This document shows, one piece after another, positions 44,973 through 56,397 of a DNA stretch of 64,000 nt. The notes beneath the pieces are model-generated. The model had not been told where the DNA came from. It was given only the letters and a program-made list of their open reading frames with translations, and ran no database searches. Positions within the stretch are counted from its first letter, which is position 1, and each line of letters opens with the position of its first letter. The translations under genes and the position numbers were made by a program. Source of the stretch: Pseudisothecium myosuroides (Eukaryota; Streptophyta; Bryopsida; Hypnales; Lembophyllaceae); assembly GCA_951799445.1 (NCBI GenBank), contig OX637295.1:26102001-26166000 (forward strand), in the 5' to 3' direction.

Positions 44973-45055
44973 TATTATATTAGTTATATTGCATATGACT
45001 GTCATTCCTGTGGCAAAAAACAATGTCTTTGACGGAAGTGTTTCTCACAACTACC

Positions 45056-45278
45056 TGTATAGATTTTGATGGTAGATGAGATCAATCTGCGTGAATGTTA
45101 ACTTACATATGAGACAATACTGCTTTATACTACCAACCTTAGGTCCTAACATGTCACAAGTGAACCAACAAAATAGATCAATGTTTGCCATAATATTTCT
45201 ATTACCTTCAATGCCATATAGACTATATTCAAACACAATTGAATCAACAAAAGCTACACTCTTCAAATTTCCTGTCAA
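45056..45278. other. Short spacer, nothing recognised
   Basis: Non-coding sequence between a family III element and the next family I element. No feature is seen. Confidence 0.4.
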
Positions 45279-46717
45279 GCCCTTAAAGGATCGTTTGTCT
45301 CCTTGGGGGACAATTAGGTTCAGGTAGGTTTCTATTGTCTCAATTTGTAGTAAATTTTTTTGAGATTTTTTGAGGTTGTGTAGCTAAATGAAAGCTTCAT
45401 GGATATATAATTTTTATTTCAATCGGATGCGGGACGGAGAAGTTACAGACATTTTTTCAGGAGACCAAAGTCAGGGGGCAGGCTGGGTTGTCAAATTTAT
45501 GTTGACTTCAGATAGGGCAGGTTATGCGGGAAGAAGGTGGAGGCCAGGGTGGACAATGGCTGAAGCCCCTATCTACCTCGCCTGAGCGGGTGACCTAGCG
45601 ACCCTTGGTCGTAGGGGACAGGGGTGGTCGGGGAAGGGGCCCGGACCCAACCTCCAGCTGGAATTTGATCGGGCTGGGGGGCAGGCAAGGCGCTTGCACT
45701 TGCAGGCCACGGTGCTCCTTGACGCCTTGTCGGCATTTGTAAAATTTTTACAAATTGACAAGAGCCAGGCAAACAAAGAATCATAGGAACAGCACCATCT
45801 GGATGAGTGGACATAAAGTAGTATGCTGTTTTCAAGATCTGATTGCCTCTTAGGGGAAGATGAATTGCTTGAAACAATGTTTAGTAAATTTTCAGAGGAA
45901 GAGAAATGAAAGTGGCATCTAACCCAAGTTGTTTTATATTTTTTGGACCTTTGTGGAATTAGTTAAGAATTTTTGAAGTTGATTGAGAAGTAGGTGGATG
46001 GAAACGCTTGATGGATGGAGTGCATTGTATAGGTGGATGATGTGGTGAGTTGGAGGTCCCATGCAATGGAACGCTATAGGGAACATATCGGGAACGCAGG
46101 GAACAAACTGGGTCCCTTTATTTCCCATTGCCCCAAAAAATTTGGCTCATCAAAGCCTTCTAATTTCAATAGAAATTAGAATTGTTGTTTTTAGAAGAAA
46201 AAAAATGTGGAGTTTTTTAAAGATAAATAAATGTTTCAATCCACCATTGGGATTTTTGAGTATTGAAATTATGAAGTAGAAAACTTGTTAGCAAAAAAAG
46301 GTAGTGTATTATCAACTCTACAAGCATTCTGTCATTGCAAGATTTTTTTGGATGTATTTCACACATTTTTTTGAAGTAAAATTTGGTGTACATATGTATA
46401 ATATTATCCTCAATATGTTAAATTTTTTTATTCAAAGTCTTTAGTGCAAAATCTTTCCACAAATGGCGGTCAAAGGCAGCTGAAGTTGTAGGGTAGAGTT
46501 CAAAAAAACTTTTTCTCCAACTTTGAATGCTCATATCTTCCAATCCGTACGGTCAAATTTGATGGAAATTTTACCACTTGATTTTAGACAAGTGAAGTGA
46601 AAGATCCTATGGTTAGATTCTAAATATATATATATTTTTGGTTCCCTTAAGTGAACGCAACAAAAAGGCAATTTTGAATGGTTTTTGACAAAAAAAACAC
46701 CTTTGGTCCTTTAGGGG
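45279..46717 (-). mobile_element. TTAA-type MITE, family I (long, interrupted and degenerate)
   Basis: The start CCCTTAAAGGATCGTTTGTC and the end GGTCCTTTAGGGG are family I ends. The borders are decayed TTAA (AAGC and CTAA). Homology covers about 45279-45455 and 46440-46717. The middle holds unrelated sequence, including a GC-rich patch at 45465-45745. Confidence 0.65.
45465..45745. other. GC-rich patch inside a family I element
   Basis: About 280 bases are conspicuously GC-rich (runs such as GGGGCCCGGACCCAACC) in a region that is otherwise very AT-rich. It contains no recognisable gene. The open frame on the minus strand at 45569-45877 is Pro/Ala-rich, without a domain. It may be a small foreign insertion or retroposed sequence. 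No tRNA-like promoter boxes were identified. Confidence 0.5.
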
Positions 46718-47239
46718 CTAAAACATGCAAGAATATCAAAACCCACAAATTCAAAATACACATCCACATCCGATCAAGTAAGGCTCAAAATGCTTAAAAA
46801 CCAATCATATTTTGAATTCTTACATCCTGCCAACTCCTTTCCTTGTACCTTGCACTTTTATCTCATGGATCCTATGGCATCTTTTAGATGACAAGAACAC
46901 AAAAAAAATTGCCAAAACATGTACTTGGAGCTCTGCAACGTCATTTCTTACATCAACAGTTCATATTATTCCCATAAACTTGCACCCACAGTCACAACGA
47001 CTTGTTCACACATACAGTGACTGCCAAAATTGAGTATGTATGAAATCAACTTGGTCAAATTCAAGAGACAATGTAAATAAATTGGATTCAACAAAAATAA
47101 AACCATAAATTGCACAAGATTATCATTGCAATCAATCATACTTCTATGATGATTGAAGTCTATTACACACAAGTATGCATATACAAGAAAAAGTAAAATG
47201 AAGTTAAATCCAAAACTTAGTTTTGCTTACACTAGCTAA
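46718..47239. other. AT-rich spacer, nothing recognised
   Basis: Sequence between a MITE and the Tc1-like relic. Part of it may be the 3' untranslated end of that transposon. Terminal repeats were not found. Confidence 0.4.
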
Positions 47240-47960
47240 AAAAAATTTAAAATTTGTCCACTTGCTCTCAGCAGCTATCACAACTCTAATGCGCTTAGGC
47301 ATGCTTCTATAAAAGCTTTTACTTATAAAGAGTAAATGAAGCCCAACAATCCTCAATATGCTCCCATAAATCAAGCATTCTTTTGAGAGGTGTTCCATAT
47401 TGGTTCAATCGACATTTTAAAGTTGCCGATAAGTGTTCAATTGGATTCAAGTCTAAAGATTGTGTCAAACACTTCAAAAGAGTAAATTCTTGCAAATTGA
47501 GTCAGCAACGCACATTCTTGGACGTATGCTTGGAGTCATTATCATCTTGAAAAATCAAACTTGTAGGATTTAAATCGTATGCATGCATTGTACAAATCAA
47601 TTCTCATTCTAAAATCTTTAAGTACACGTATTGATCCATTTTCCTTTCAATCCTACACATCATACCAAGGCCATTTGGAGTCATGCAATACCACATCATC
47701 ACTCCTCCACCTCCAAACTTAATTGTTCATTGCACCATTCCAGTACTTTTACTCTGCCCATTACAAAACCAATATATTGTCCTCAAGATGAATGTGAATG
47801 GGTTTGCCTTTGTAGCCCTAAAGATCCTAGAGTCTAAAGGCAAAACAACTCCAATATGAGCAATAAATGCCCGTACCCTTTGTGCTTCAATTGGCACCAA
47901 TAAGATTTAGTTCCAACTCTAATGGTCAATCCTTAGGTGCCTGACTCCCGTATTGTATGG
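47240..47960 (-). pseudogene. Tc1-like (DD34E) transposase relic
   Basis: Read on the minus strand in order: a KFGGGGVMMW-type block (47700-47720), LNPTSLIFQDDNDSKHTSKN around the second catalytic Asp (about 47532-47575), SLDLNPIEHL with the third acidic residue Glu (about 47433-47460), and FYRSMPKRIRVVIAAESKWT near the C-terminus (about 47255-47320). Between the QDDN Asp and the NPIE Glu there are 34 residues, the DD34E spacing of Tc1 elements. Several in-frame stops and at least one frameshift break the frame. The N-terminal DNA-binding part is only vaguely visible above 47840. It would have catalysed cut-and-paste transposition at TA sites. Confidence 0.85.
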
Positions 47961-48598
47961 CCCTAATTATAATCACTTATAATGCATTTTAGTCCAATTT
48001 CATGGGATATATTTTGTTTTAATGTAGAATATTCTTGTAGCTCTTTTAATAAGGAATCCAAAAATGTAATTATATACATAAAATGAATATTTTTTGAGGA
48101 TAAATTATAGCATTAAAAACTTAATTATATGAGTTTTTTTTAACACATGTAGTATAGGCCAAGCTACCCAATTTGAAGGTCTTTTTAATAAAAATTATTT
48201 CAAGTTTTTATAAAAATTGAAACACTACAAATGATTTTAATTTTAATTGGAGGGGACTTTTTGTATGGATTTTAAAAAACTATGCATAGCTGCATAGGTT
48301 TTTTCAATTCTTTATATATATTGTAAAGTTTTTTTTTAATAAACATGCAACCAAAAATTTTCTACATGTCATTTTATTTAATTTGGTCTTAACCTAGTTT
48401 TTTTTCTTTTTTTAATTTGACATAACTTTTACAAAAGCCATAATGTAAGTTGTATTAATGTCAATGACTCCTACGTGTCTTACAAGTGTTGCATACTTGG
48501 AATCAATTGTCAAACTTTGTGGTCTCTTTTTCTATTAAAAGATTGCCACTTCTATGTAATTAAATGGTGACGAATTTACCTCAAAATTGGACTTGGCA
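47961..48598. other. AT-rich spacer, nothing recognised
   Basis: AT-rich sequence between the Tc1-like relic and a long TTAA-bordered element. It may include the 5' end of the Tc1 element. No terminal repeat was found. Confidence 0.4.
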
Positions 48599-49619
48599 TT
48601 AACCCCTTTAGGATGTTTTGAAATGGCATACGCGAGTAAATTTCAACGTATTTTGAGGGAAATGATTTACAAGCACTGTTTAGTAACCCTAGACTACGTC
48701 TTCTTGAGGTGGGATTTTTACACAGCAATTGCTTGCAAGTGTGCTTCACAGAAATCAAAAATGATTTTGAGGAAAACAAGCTCTAGCAAGAAATTTGTGA
48801 CTACAAGTGGGTGTTGGTGTGCTCTATATACAAAGAATGTACTATAGTCGGAGAAGAAGGAAAAGTGAACATTAGATTGTCCATTGAACTACCTCACATG
48901 CTTGGTCTGATGCATCTATACCAATTGCAGGTTAAGTATGAACCGAAAGAACCAATGGACAAGCAAAATGTGGCTCTAATGACTACGATAACAACCCACG
49001 CATCAAGATACTTCACCTATGAGAATTTAGAAATCTTCATGAAAAATTTGATGCTAATTCATTTTGAAATTGAAAATTTATAAGGGCAGTAGTTTATCAA
49101 CACAATAATCTGATACCTAACATTTTATAAAATAAAAAAATAGAAACTAAAAATTCTAGGGTTCAAAAAAAAGTTATCTTGTGATAATAATAAGTAAAAC
49201 ATAAATATATATTATGTTCTAAAAAACATCTTCTAAAATGAACTTCTGAATCATCATTAAAATTTAAAGAAAATAGTTAATATCACTATTGAATTTTGAA
49301 AAGTCTCAAACAATTTTAGTTTAAAAAATAAAATAAAATACCTAAAGTAAACCACATAATGAATCTTATATTAGTATCACCGGTATCTATATGTGGTGAT
49401 ATCTAATGACTTTTAGTAATACATAAATGAAAAAAGAATCCAAAACCTCGCTTTGCACAAAAATACAAAATGAATCCAAACATTGCTTTGTTCCAAAAAA
49501 GGAAAAAAATTCAGAACCTAGGCTGTACCCAAAAATATTAAACCCTAAACCTAGGTTGTTACAAAAATATAAAATGAATCAAACACACTACCTTCTTCAA
49601 AAAAACATTAAATCCTATT

Positions 49620-49860
49620 TGCTAATTCACATGTAATCTTGTAGTTTGAATTTTTCCTTGATGGCATGGTTGCTCCCTTTTCGGGGAAAACAACGATACA
49701 CTTCAAAAAAAAATGCAAACCACAATATTATAAGAGAGCCTATTTGTTGAATCACATATAATCTTGTAGTTTAAATTTTTCCTCGATGGCATGGTTGCTC
49801 CCTTTCCGGGGGAAACAACAATACACTTTAAGAGAAAATGCAAACACAATATTGAAGGAA
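49620..49860 (+). repeat. ~126-bp tandem duplication
   Basis: Both units contain ATCTTGTAGTTT(G/A)AATTTTTCC, GATGGCATGGTTGCTCCC and CAATACACTT-like blocks. The units start near 49620 and 49746 and differ by point changes. Confidence 0.75.
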
Positions 49861-49975
49861 ATCCAATGGCAAGGTTTGGGTGGAGAGGTCGTTTTTATAG
49901 TGAAATCCATTGTCCGGCATGAATCCTCGAAAGATATGGGACAATTTGAAGATGAAAGCTTGACTGCTCATTGTG

Positions 49976-50354
49976 AAGACAAAAGAATTGAGTTCAATGT
50001 AGAGCTTCAGATCTGATTTTGGCATAGTAGAATGACTATTTTTAAAATACTTTGAACTATAAAAAGTTGGTAAATCAATCTCACTTTCATCTCCAAAAAT
50101 CCATTTTTGATTTTGAGCCTCCAACAAAGAGTTATGGACAAAATTTAAAGAAGAATTTGAAAATGTCAAAAAAAATGTCCCTTCCAATTCCTCTCTTAAT
50201 TTTGTCCATAACTTTTTTTGGTAGATCTAAATCTATTTTGAATATGAAATTAAGCATGATTTTCCAACTTTTTGTAGTCCAAATTAATTTAAAAAAAATT
50301 ATTCTACTATGCCAAAATTAGGTCTAAAGTCCTACATTGAACACAATTCCTACC
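49976..50354. repeat. Hairpin repeat related to 2506-2903
   Basis: Inverted arms meet near 50165, with the TTATGGACAAAATTTAA block pairing with TTAATTTTGTCCATAA. Homology to the CACTA interior also includes the preceding sequence (GTGAAATCCATTGT, GGACAATTTGAAGATGA). It is therefore a dispersed unit, not a chance foldback. Confidence 0.7.
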
Positions 50355-50636
50355 TATAGTGTTTTGTTTTCATTTTGGTTTAGTATTTTGTTTGTTTGTT
50401 ATCTTTTTGGTTCACTTTTTTTTTTTTTTTTTAATTAAATTTTTATTTTTTCTATTTTTTATTTATTTGATCACCATTTTACCATTTGCTTAATTTGGTT
50501 ACTTTACTTAAAAAATATCTTGCTTAAAAGTAATTTTAGTTTAGAACCCCTATTTCTCCCCTATAATTTTTTTTCAATTTTTCCTATAAAAACTTTTCAT
50601 TTTTTCACCCTAAATTCCCAATGTTTTCATTGTTAA

Positions 50637-51561
50637 CCCCTAAAGGACCAAGGCCTTTTTTCTGCCAAAAAACACTCAGAACTGCCACATCTATAGTAAA
50701 GAGTAAAAAGAATTGAATTTTTTTTTCACATCTAACCATAGGATCTTACACCTAACTAGTATGAAAGTGTGTGGAAAAAATTTCAGAATTTTTGACCGCA
50801 CAAATTGCAAGATATATCTGTGTTTAAAGTGAAAAATACAAGTTTTTCAGCACATTGCGAGACTAGATTTTTTGACTTTGAACATTTTTAACTTACATTT
50901 TTTGCACTACAGAGTCTTGAGCTTTAAATCTTTATAGTGGAGAATTGAATTGAGAGTCTAGTATAAAAATTAAAAAAAAAAAAAAAAACTTAATTATCAT
51001 TCTTAAAAAAACTGTTAAGTAGAAGTAGGTATGAGATAGAAGGAAAATCTAAAATATTCATATATTTAGATGGAATTAAAATGCACTAATTCCAATAGTG
51101 AGATTGTTCTAGCAAGTAAACTAAACTATGCAAAAAAAACGATTGAAAAATTTGAAAAATTGCATCCCCACAAGTTATTATTATTATTAAAAAAAGATGC
51201 TCTAACTGCCCAAAAAACAAGAATGTCCATAACTTTTTTATAACATATCCAAATGAAATGAATCAAAGCTTTCCAAATAGAAAAAAATATAATCTATGAG
51301 AAAAAATATATAAAAAAAAAATTCAGATTTTTGTCCATTTTTTTTTTGCTGCCCGGGCTGCTCCCCATCCCTTGTTTTGAGCTTATTTGGTCATAACTTT
51401 TGTTCCCGGGCACCGATTGTGAAAAAAATTACATTCCCACAAAGCTTATCAGTTTTTCTATCTCCAAAAAAAGTTTCAAAAAATCACAACAAAATTTCAG
51501 CCCGTAGGTACCTGCCCAAAAACACATTTGTCCCCCCGAAGGGACAACAGACCTTTAGGGG
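50637..51561 (+). mobile_element. TTAA-type MITE, family I (complete, 925 bp)
   Basis: TTAA at 50633-50636 and 51562-51565. Ends are CCCCTAAAGGACCAAGGCC and, reverse-complemented, CCCCTAAAGGTCTGTTGTCC. This copy was used here as the family reference. It carries the blocks TGAGATTGTTCTAGCAAG and GAATGTCCATAACTTT at mid-element. No coding capacity. Confidence 0.9.
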
Positions 51562-52309
51562 TTAAGTAACTTAAAACTCCCTAATTGATAATTGTGGTTT
51601 AATCCAGAATACTAATACTTTTGAATTTGTAAATTCACGCACATTGTTTATAATTCTCATTTTCTAAAAGGTGAAGCAAAATGGTGGTTCATGACATCCT
51701 CAAAAATATTGTTGGGTTTCAATTGAGTGAACAAAGCATGTGAATTAGAAGCGGGTATGTGACGGGATGAAATTTCTTCCTTTTGAAATTCCCATTACCT
51801 TATAAAAAAAAATGTCATCAAGCTCAAGTTAATTGATTGAAGAATCCAAAAGAAGCTTGCCTGCCAACACCCACCCACTACAACACATTGAAGCACATAG
51901 GATAACTGTTTCCAACTGCTCTTACCAGTAGCCAAAGATGTATGCATATTTTTCAAGCACTGTACACCTAACACAAAGCTTTTGTACAAGAAAGACCTTG
52001 TATTCATTGTGAATACATAGAACATGGTTTCTACCCTTTAATTTTTAATTTTTATTTTTTAATCTCATAATTTGCTCTACAACTTTGCCAACATGTTTCT
52101 AATTTCATGTTTTGCCCAATACGTAAAGGAACCATCACGAAAATGTGAAATACTGGAAACCGAAGCCCAGGCAGGGTCTCCGCATCCTAAAGGGGTTAAA
52201 GTAGGAGGCTCTAAAATTGCATGAGAATTAAGAACTGTCCCTATAAATGGCTATAAAATGCACATCAGGTGGTTCTAAAATTGACCTCTATAGTCAGTGA
52301 GTGAATTAA

Positions 52310-53231
52310 CCTCTAAAGGACCGTTGTCCCTTCGAGGGACAAATGCGTTTTTGGGCAAGTACCTACAGGCTGAAATTTTCTCCTGATTTTTTGAAACTTT
52401 TTTTGAAATTAGAAAAGCTAATTAGCTATATGGGAATATAATTTTTTTCAAAATTGATGCCTGGGAACAAATGTTATGACCAAATAAGCTCAAAACAGGG
52501 GATGAAGGGCAACCTGGGTAGCAAAAACAAATTTGCAAAAATTTGAATTTTTTTAAAATATTTTTTTCTCATGGATTTTATTTTTGTCTATCTGGAAAGT
52601 TTTGATTCATTTCATTTGGATATGTTATGAGAAAGTTATGGACATTCTTGTTTTTTGGGCAGTTAGAGCATCTTCTTGAAAAAAATAACTTGTAGGATTC
52701 ATTTCTGAATGCAATTTTTCAAATTTTTCAATTTTTTTCTTTTGGAATGATTTAGTTTACTTGCTAGAACAATCCCACCATTGGAATTAGTGCATTTTAA
52801 TTCCATCTAAAGTATATGAATATTTTAGATTTTCCTCCTATCTTGTATCTACTTCTACTTAACAATTTTTTTAAGAATGATAATTAAGTTTTTTTGAATT
52901 TTTTTTCCTAGACTCTTAACTCAATTCTCCACTATAAAGATTTAAAGCTCAAAATTGTGTAGTGCAAAAATTTTAAGTTAAAAATGTTTAAAGTCAAAAA
53001 CTCACTAGTCCCGCAATGTGCTGAAAAACTTGTTTTTTTCACTTTAAATGGAGATATCTTGAAAACTGTGAGGTCAAAAATTCTGAAATTTTTTCCACAC
53101 ATTCTCATACTATTTAGGTGTAAGATCCTATGGTTATATGTGGAAAAAAAATTCAATTTTTTTACTTTTTGCTATAAAAATAGCAGTTTTGAGTGTTTTT
53201 TGGTAGAAAAAAGGCCTTGGTCCATTAGGGG
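52310..53231 (-). mobile_element. TTAA-type MITE, family I (complete, 922 bp)
   Basis: TTAA at 52306-52309 and 53232-53235. Ends are CTCTAAAGGACCGTTGTCC and (reverse complement) CCCCTAATGGACCAAGGCC. It lies in inverted orientation to the copy at 50637-51561, about 0.75 kb away. High similarity suggests that both are fairly young. Confidence 0.9.
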
Positions 53232-53345
53232 TTAAGGAAAAAATCATTATTAATTGCAAGAGCCAATCATTCTATTTGCTTATCCTATCTTTCTTTAGAA
53301 TTGCAAGTGAACATTTCATGGAAGACCTAGGGTCATAAATGGGTC

Positions 53346-55008
53346 ATTGCAAGAAAGGGTGGTCCTATTTCCCGTCACAATGGGAGTGACTTTTATGTTA
53401 TCCTCTATAACTTTTGAAGCACAAGTCCAATGAACATGAAACTTTTATTGGAGATGCCTAACTTGAAGGTATTTAGATTTTTTATTTTTTAGAAATTAAA
53501 AAAAAATCATTTTATATTTAAAAATCATTTTTGTTAATTTGTCACAGTGTAAGGTTTAGGGGTTTTTACTACGTTAGAAGTCTCCAAATTTAACAATCTA
53601 GAGCTGAAATTTTCATGGTCTATTTGCATAGTAGGAAAGCATGTTCCTACCACAGGGAATCTAAAAAAAAAAATTTGTTTCCTCCACATGAGTGCAAACA
53701 GCACTCCCATTGCACGCAGTTTCTAAACAATGAAGATGGTTTTAAGATCGATCTTTTGGTGAAATCTCATTACTATGAACTCTTTCCAAATGGACAATTT
53801 TTAATTTTTTTTAAAATTGCCTTTTCTATTTTTTACAAATTAAAATGTGAAATTACAGTGACCGGTCCTATTTTCATGCGATTTAGGGTTTTTCTAGTTC
53901 TCCTACTTAGGGAACTTTTCTATGCTTTTCCTTCCTAGTGTACCTTCTTCTTAAAGGTATATACATGAAACATATTTTTCACATTTTTTAACCCCTAAAG
54001 GACCAGCTTGCTAATTTTAGCAACATAGCAATTTTGGGCAGGTACGTGTGACTAGAGATTTTCATATTTTAAGCTGAAATTTTAATAGAAGGTGGGGGTG
54101 AGGAATATCTTTTATGTGCACTAAATTTCATGACATTTCGAAATAGGAGTCAAAAGTTATGGCCTAATATGTTACTTTTTTCACCGGGCGGGCACTTCGG
54201 GCAGATCTGAAAAAATCACTTTTTTCAAAAATAAAAATTTGAAATTGGTTTTTTAGAGTTATATATACGTGGAAAGCTTTAAATCATTCAATTTCAAGCA
54301 ATGAGTAAAAAGTTATGAGGTTTTTTAGTTTGCGGGCAGTTAGAGATTCTCTACTTTGAAATAAACTTTGAAGTTGTTTATTTAACTCAATTTTTAGTAT
54401 TTTTTGAAAAAAAAAAAATCCTAGGATGTAGGTTGTTTATTACAACATTACAACCATTGGGATTGACATTTTTCAATTCCATAATTAAATTGTTAACAAT
54501 TTAGTATTTTGGATCATTCTCTACTTCTTTCTACTTACTATTTTTTTGTATATGTTGTACAATTCCAAGTGATTTGAAAATTTTAAGCATGTAGCCAACT
54601 TGTTTAGGAAAAATAATTCAAAGAAGCACTACCACTTTGGACATTTTTTCATACAAATGTGACCTTGTGAAGTGCAGCTGCCCTGTTTTTCGCAGGAACA
54701 AAAAAAGGATTTTTGCCAATTCAATTGCTAATATCTTCCAATCTGCATGGTGGAAAATTCTGAAATTTTTACCACATCTTCTAAAACTAGTTTACTATAA
54801 GATCCTACAGTTACATGTATCAAAAAAGTTTTTAAAAAAGAAAATTGGTACTTGTACTAAAAATGGCAGTTTTTGAGTGTTTTTGGTGAAAATATAGTCA
54901 TAGAACTTTAGGGGTTAAAAATTGATTTTCTAATTTTAAATTACTCCCAAAAGAAAAAATGAGTACTGTGGAAAACGCTACGCTTTTTGAACACCCTTTC
55001 TTGTAACG
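53346..55008 (+). mobile_element. Element family IV, containing a family II insertion
   Basis: The left end ATTGCAAGAAAGGGTGGTCC and right end (reverse complement GTTACAAGAAAGGGTGTTC) form an inverted terminal repeat. The body matches 30666-31380 in opposite orientation. A family II TTAA element sits at 53992-54914. No protein-coding frame is recognised. Confidence 0.7.
53992..54914 (+). mobile_element. TTAA-type MITE, family II (complete, 923 bp)
   Basis: TTAA at 53988-53991 and 54915-54918. Ends are CCCCTAAAGGACCAGCTTGC and (reverse complement) CCCCTAAAGTTCTATGACTA. It shares about 9-13 terminal bases with family I, but its interior is mostly different. Internal sequence matches 10889-13292. 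Confidence 0.9.
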
Positions 55009-55634
55009 ACCCAAATAGGGACTTATGACCCAACTTGTTTGAAAATTCATAAGTAATTCAAAAATGCTTGGAAAAATACAAAACCACTTGTGTTAGATTC
55101 CTCATCTATTTTTCTTTGTCTCAAAAATGAGCTAAAAATATTCACATCCAAGAAATTACATGAAAAAGGTGGACCAACCCTCAGATGTGCGTTTTTTGAG
55201 CCTCCTACCTTATATGTCTCTAATATCCTTATATTGATCATAGGCTTTGGTTGCTGCAAAGACAAATGATTTGATATATGAGTTACAGCAACGTTTACAA
55301 TGCTTATTTGAAGGATTGCACTTTTGCAAGTAGTTTTGAGTGAACAAAGATTTTAGTACAAATGCAAAATTGCTCTCTATTTTGTGAATTATACATTTTC
55401 ACTCAATGTAATACCTTCTCAAATGACACTACATGAGGGGACATATGATAGGCTTCTAATTAAAGGTGAACTTTGGAAGTTGTCCAATAAAATGCGTACA
55501 CAAGTACACAACAATATAGACTCACAAGATATATAGTAAGCAAATGAATAGTTACACATTTTGACATTACAAAGCTACACAAAAGAGTGAAATAGTGAAA
55601 TTAGGTTGCTTCAACAATTAGGTTGCCTTACCCT
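55009..55634 (+). repeat. Dispersed repeat V (copy 2)
   Basis: The segment 55214-55560 matches 29465-29700 and about 30366-30440 in the same orientation. Here it is continuous, which shows that the copy near 29.7-30.4 kb was interrupted. No gene is seen. Confidence 0.6.
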
Positions 55635-55800
55635 TAAAAATTACCTGATGACTCACCATATGTCATACAGGCGCGTGCAACTCCTTGAACCAGACCTTGA
55701 GCCCGTGCACCAACCCATAAAAATTACCTGATGACTCACCATATGTCATACAGGCGCGTGCAACTCCTTGAACCAGACCTTAAGCCGGTGCACCAACCCA
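55635..55800 (+). repeat. Exact-length 83-bp tandem duplication
   Basis: Units 55635-55717 and 55718-55800 differ at only about two bases (GAGCCCG versus AAGCCGG). The unit contains CATATGTCATACAGGCGCG. The near-identity implies a recent duplication. Confidence 0.9.
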
Positions 55801-56397
55801 TGCCATCCACATGGTTGGGGATTGATGAAAATTACTGCACCCAATTGGGGATACAATAACAGTAAAAACTTATATAGTGTAGGGTTAAGTATGTCCAGTT
55901 ACACTATCTCTTGTGATTACAGGACTGTCTGCTTTTGGCCCTCCTTCCCCTAACAGAAAACATGAACCATAGAATGAAGTGGATTTACTTCTGAGAGCCT
56001 GTCGCAGCCGTGGATTTAATCTAGATTCTGAGAAATAGAAACACAAAAACACTTCTGAAAAACAAAGATAATCGACTCCCCCTTCCCTTCCCAAAAATAA
56101 TCAGCAGCCATTGATTTGGCATTGATCTGGGCCATCGATTGGAATACAAAATATAGGTACGGGATACAGGTACAGGTACAGGTACGGATAGTGAAATACG
56201 GATACAGAGATACAATACATGACACGGGATATATACATACGAAATACGGTTATATATACAAATACAAATTCAGACGGAAATCACATAATCACATATCAAT
56301 TGCAAGGGGGCTGTCTGGGAGAAAATACAAGTAAGAGGGGGGGGGGGGGGGATGGGAAGATTAATCAGATTAATCAAATTGAGTAAAAGTGAAAATT
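55801..56397. other. Intergenic stretch with microsatellites and a G run
   Basis: Contains a degenerate TACAGG/TACGG repeat at about 56150-56270 and a run of about 15 G at 56337-56351. The open frames here encode only repeat-derived peptides. No gene is recognised. Confidence 0.6.

Larger units (their letters stand above)
42831..45055 (-). mobile_element. Element family III with two nested MITEs
   Basis: Starts ATTGCAAGAAACACTTGTCC and ends near GGAAGTGTTTCTCACAACTA, in inverted orientation to the copy at 11311-12057. The matching body is in three parts: 42831-42977, 43911-44405 and 44975-45055. It is interrupted by a family I TTAA element and by a TA-flanked MITE. Confidence 0.7.
48603..52195. 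mobile_element. 3.6 kb TTAA-bordered element with CCCCTTTAGGATG ends
   Basis: The left end reads CCCCTTTAGGATGTTTTG after TTAA 48599-48602. The right end in reverse complement reads CCCCTTTAGGATGCGGAG, followed by TTAA at 52196-52199. It is similar in style to, but distinct from, the 0.9 kb families. It contains a family I MITE (50637-51561) and a hairpin repeat (49976-50354). Reading frames inside (48587-48847, 48811-49083, minus 51795-52025) show no recognisable transposase. The two ends could also belong to two different, decayed elements. Confidence 0.55.

Noticed and set aside
45569..45877. Pro/Ala-rich minus-strand frame in the GC-rich patch
   Set aside because: Composition-driven, no domain, and it crosses a repeat boundary.
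51795..52025. Minus-strand frame in the 3.6 kb TTAA element as a piggyBac transposase fragment
   Set aside because: No recognisable catalytic Asp motifs or cysteine-rich C-terminal domain could be seen. The location alone is not evidence.
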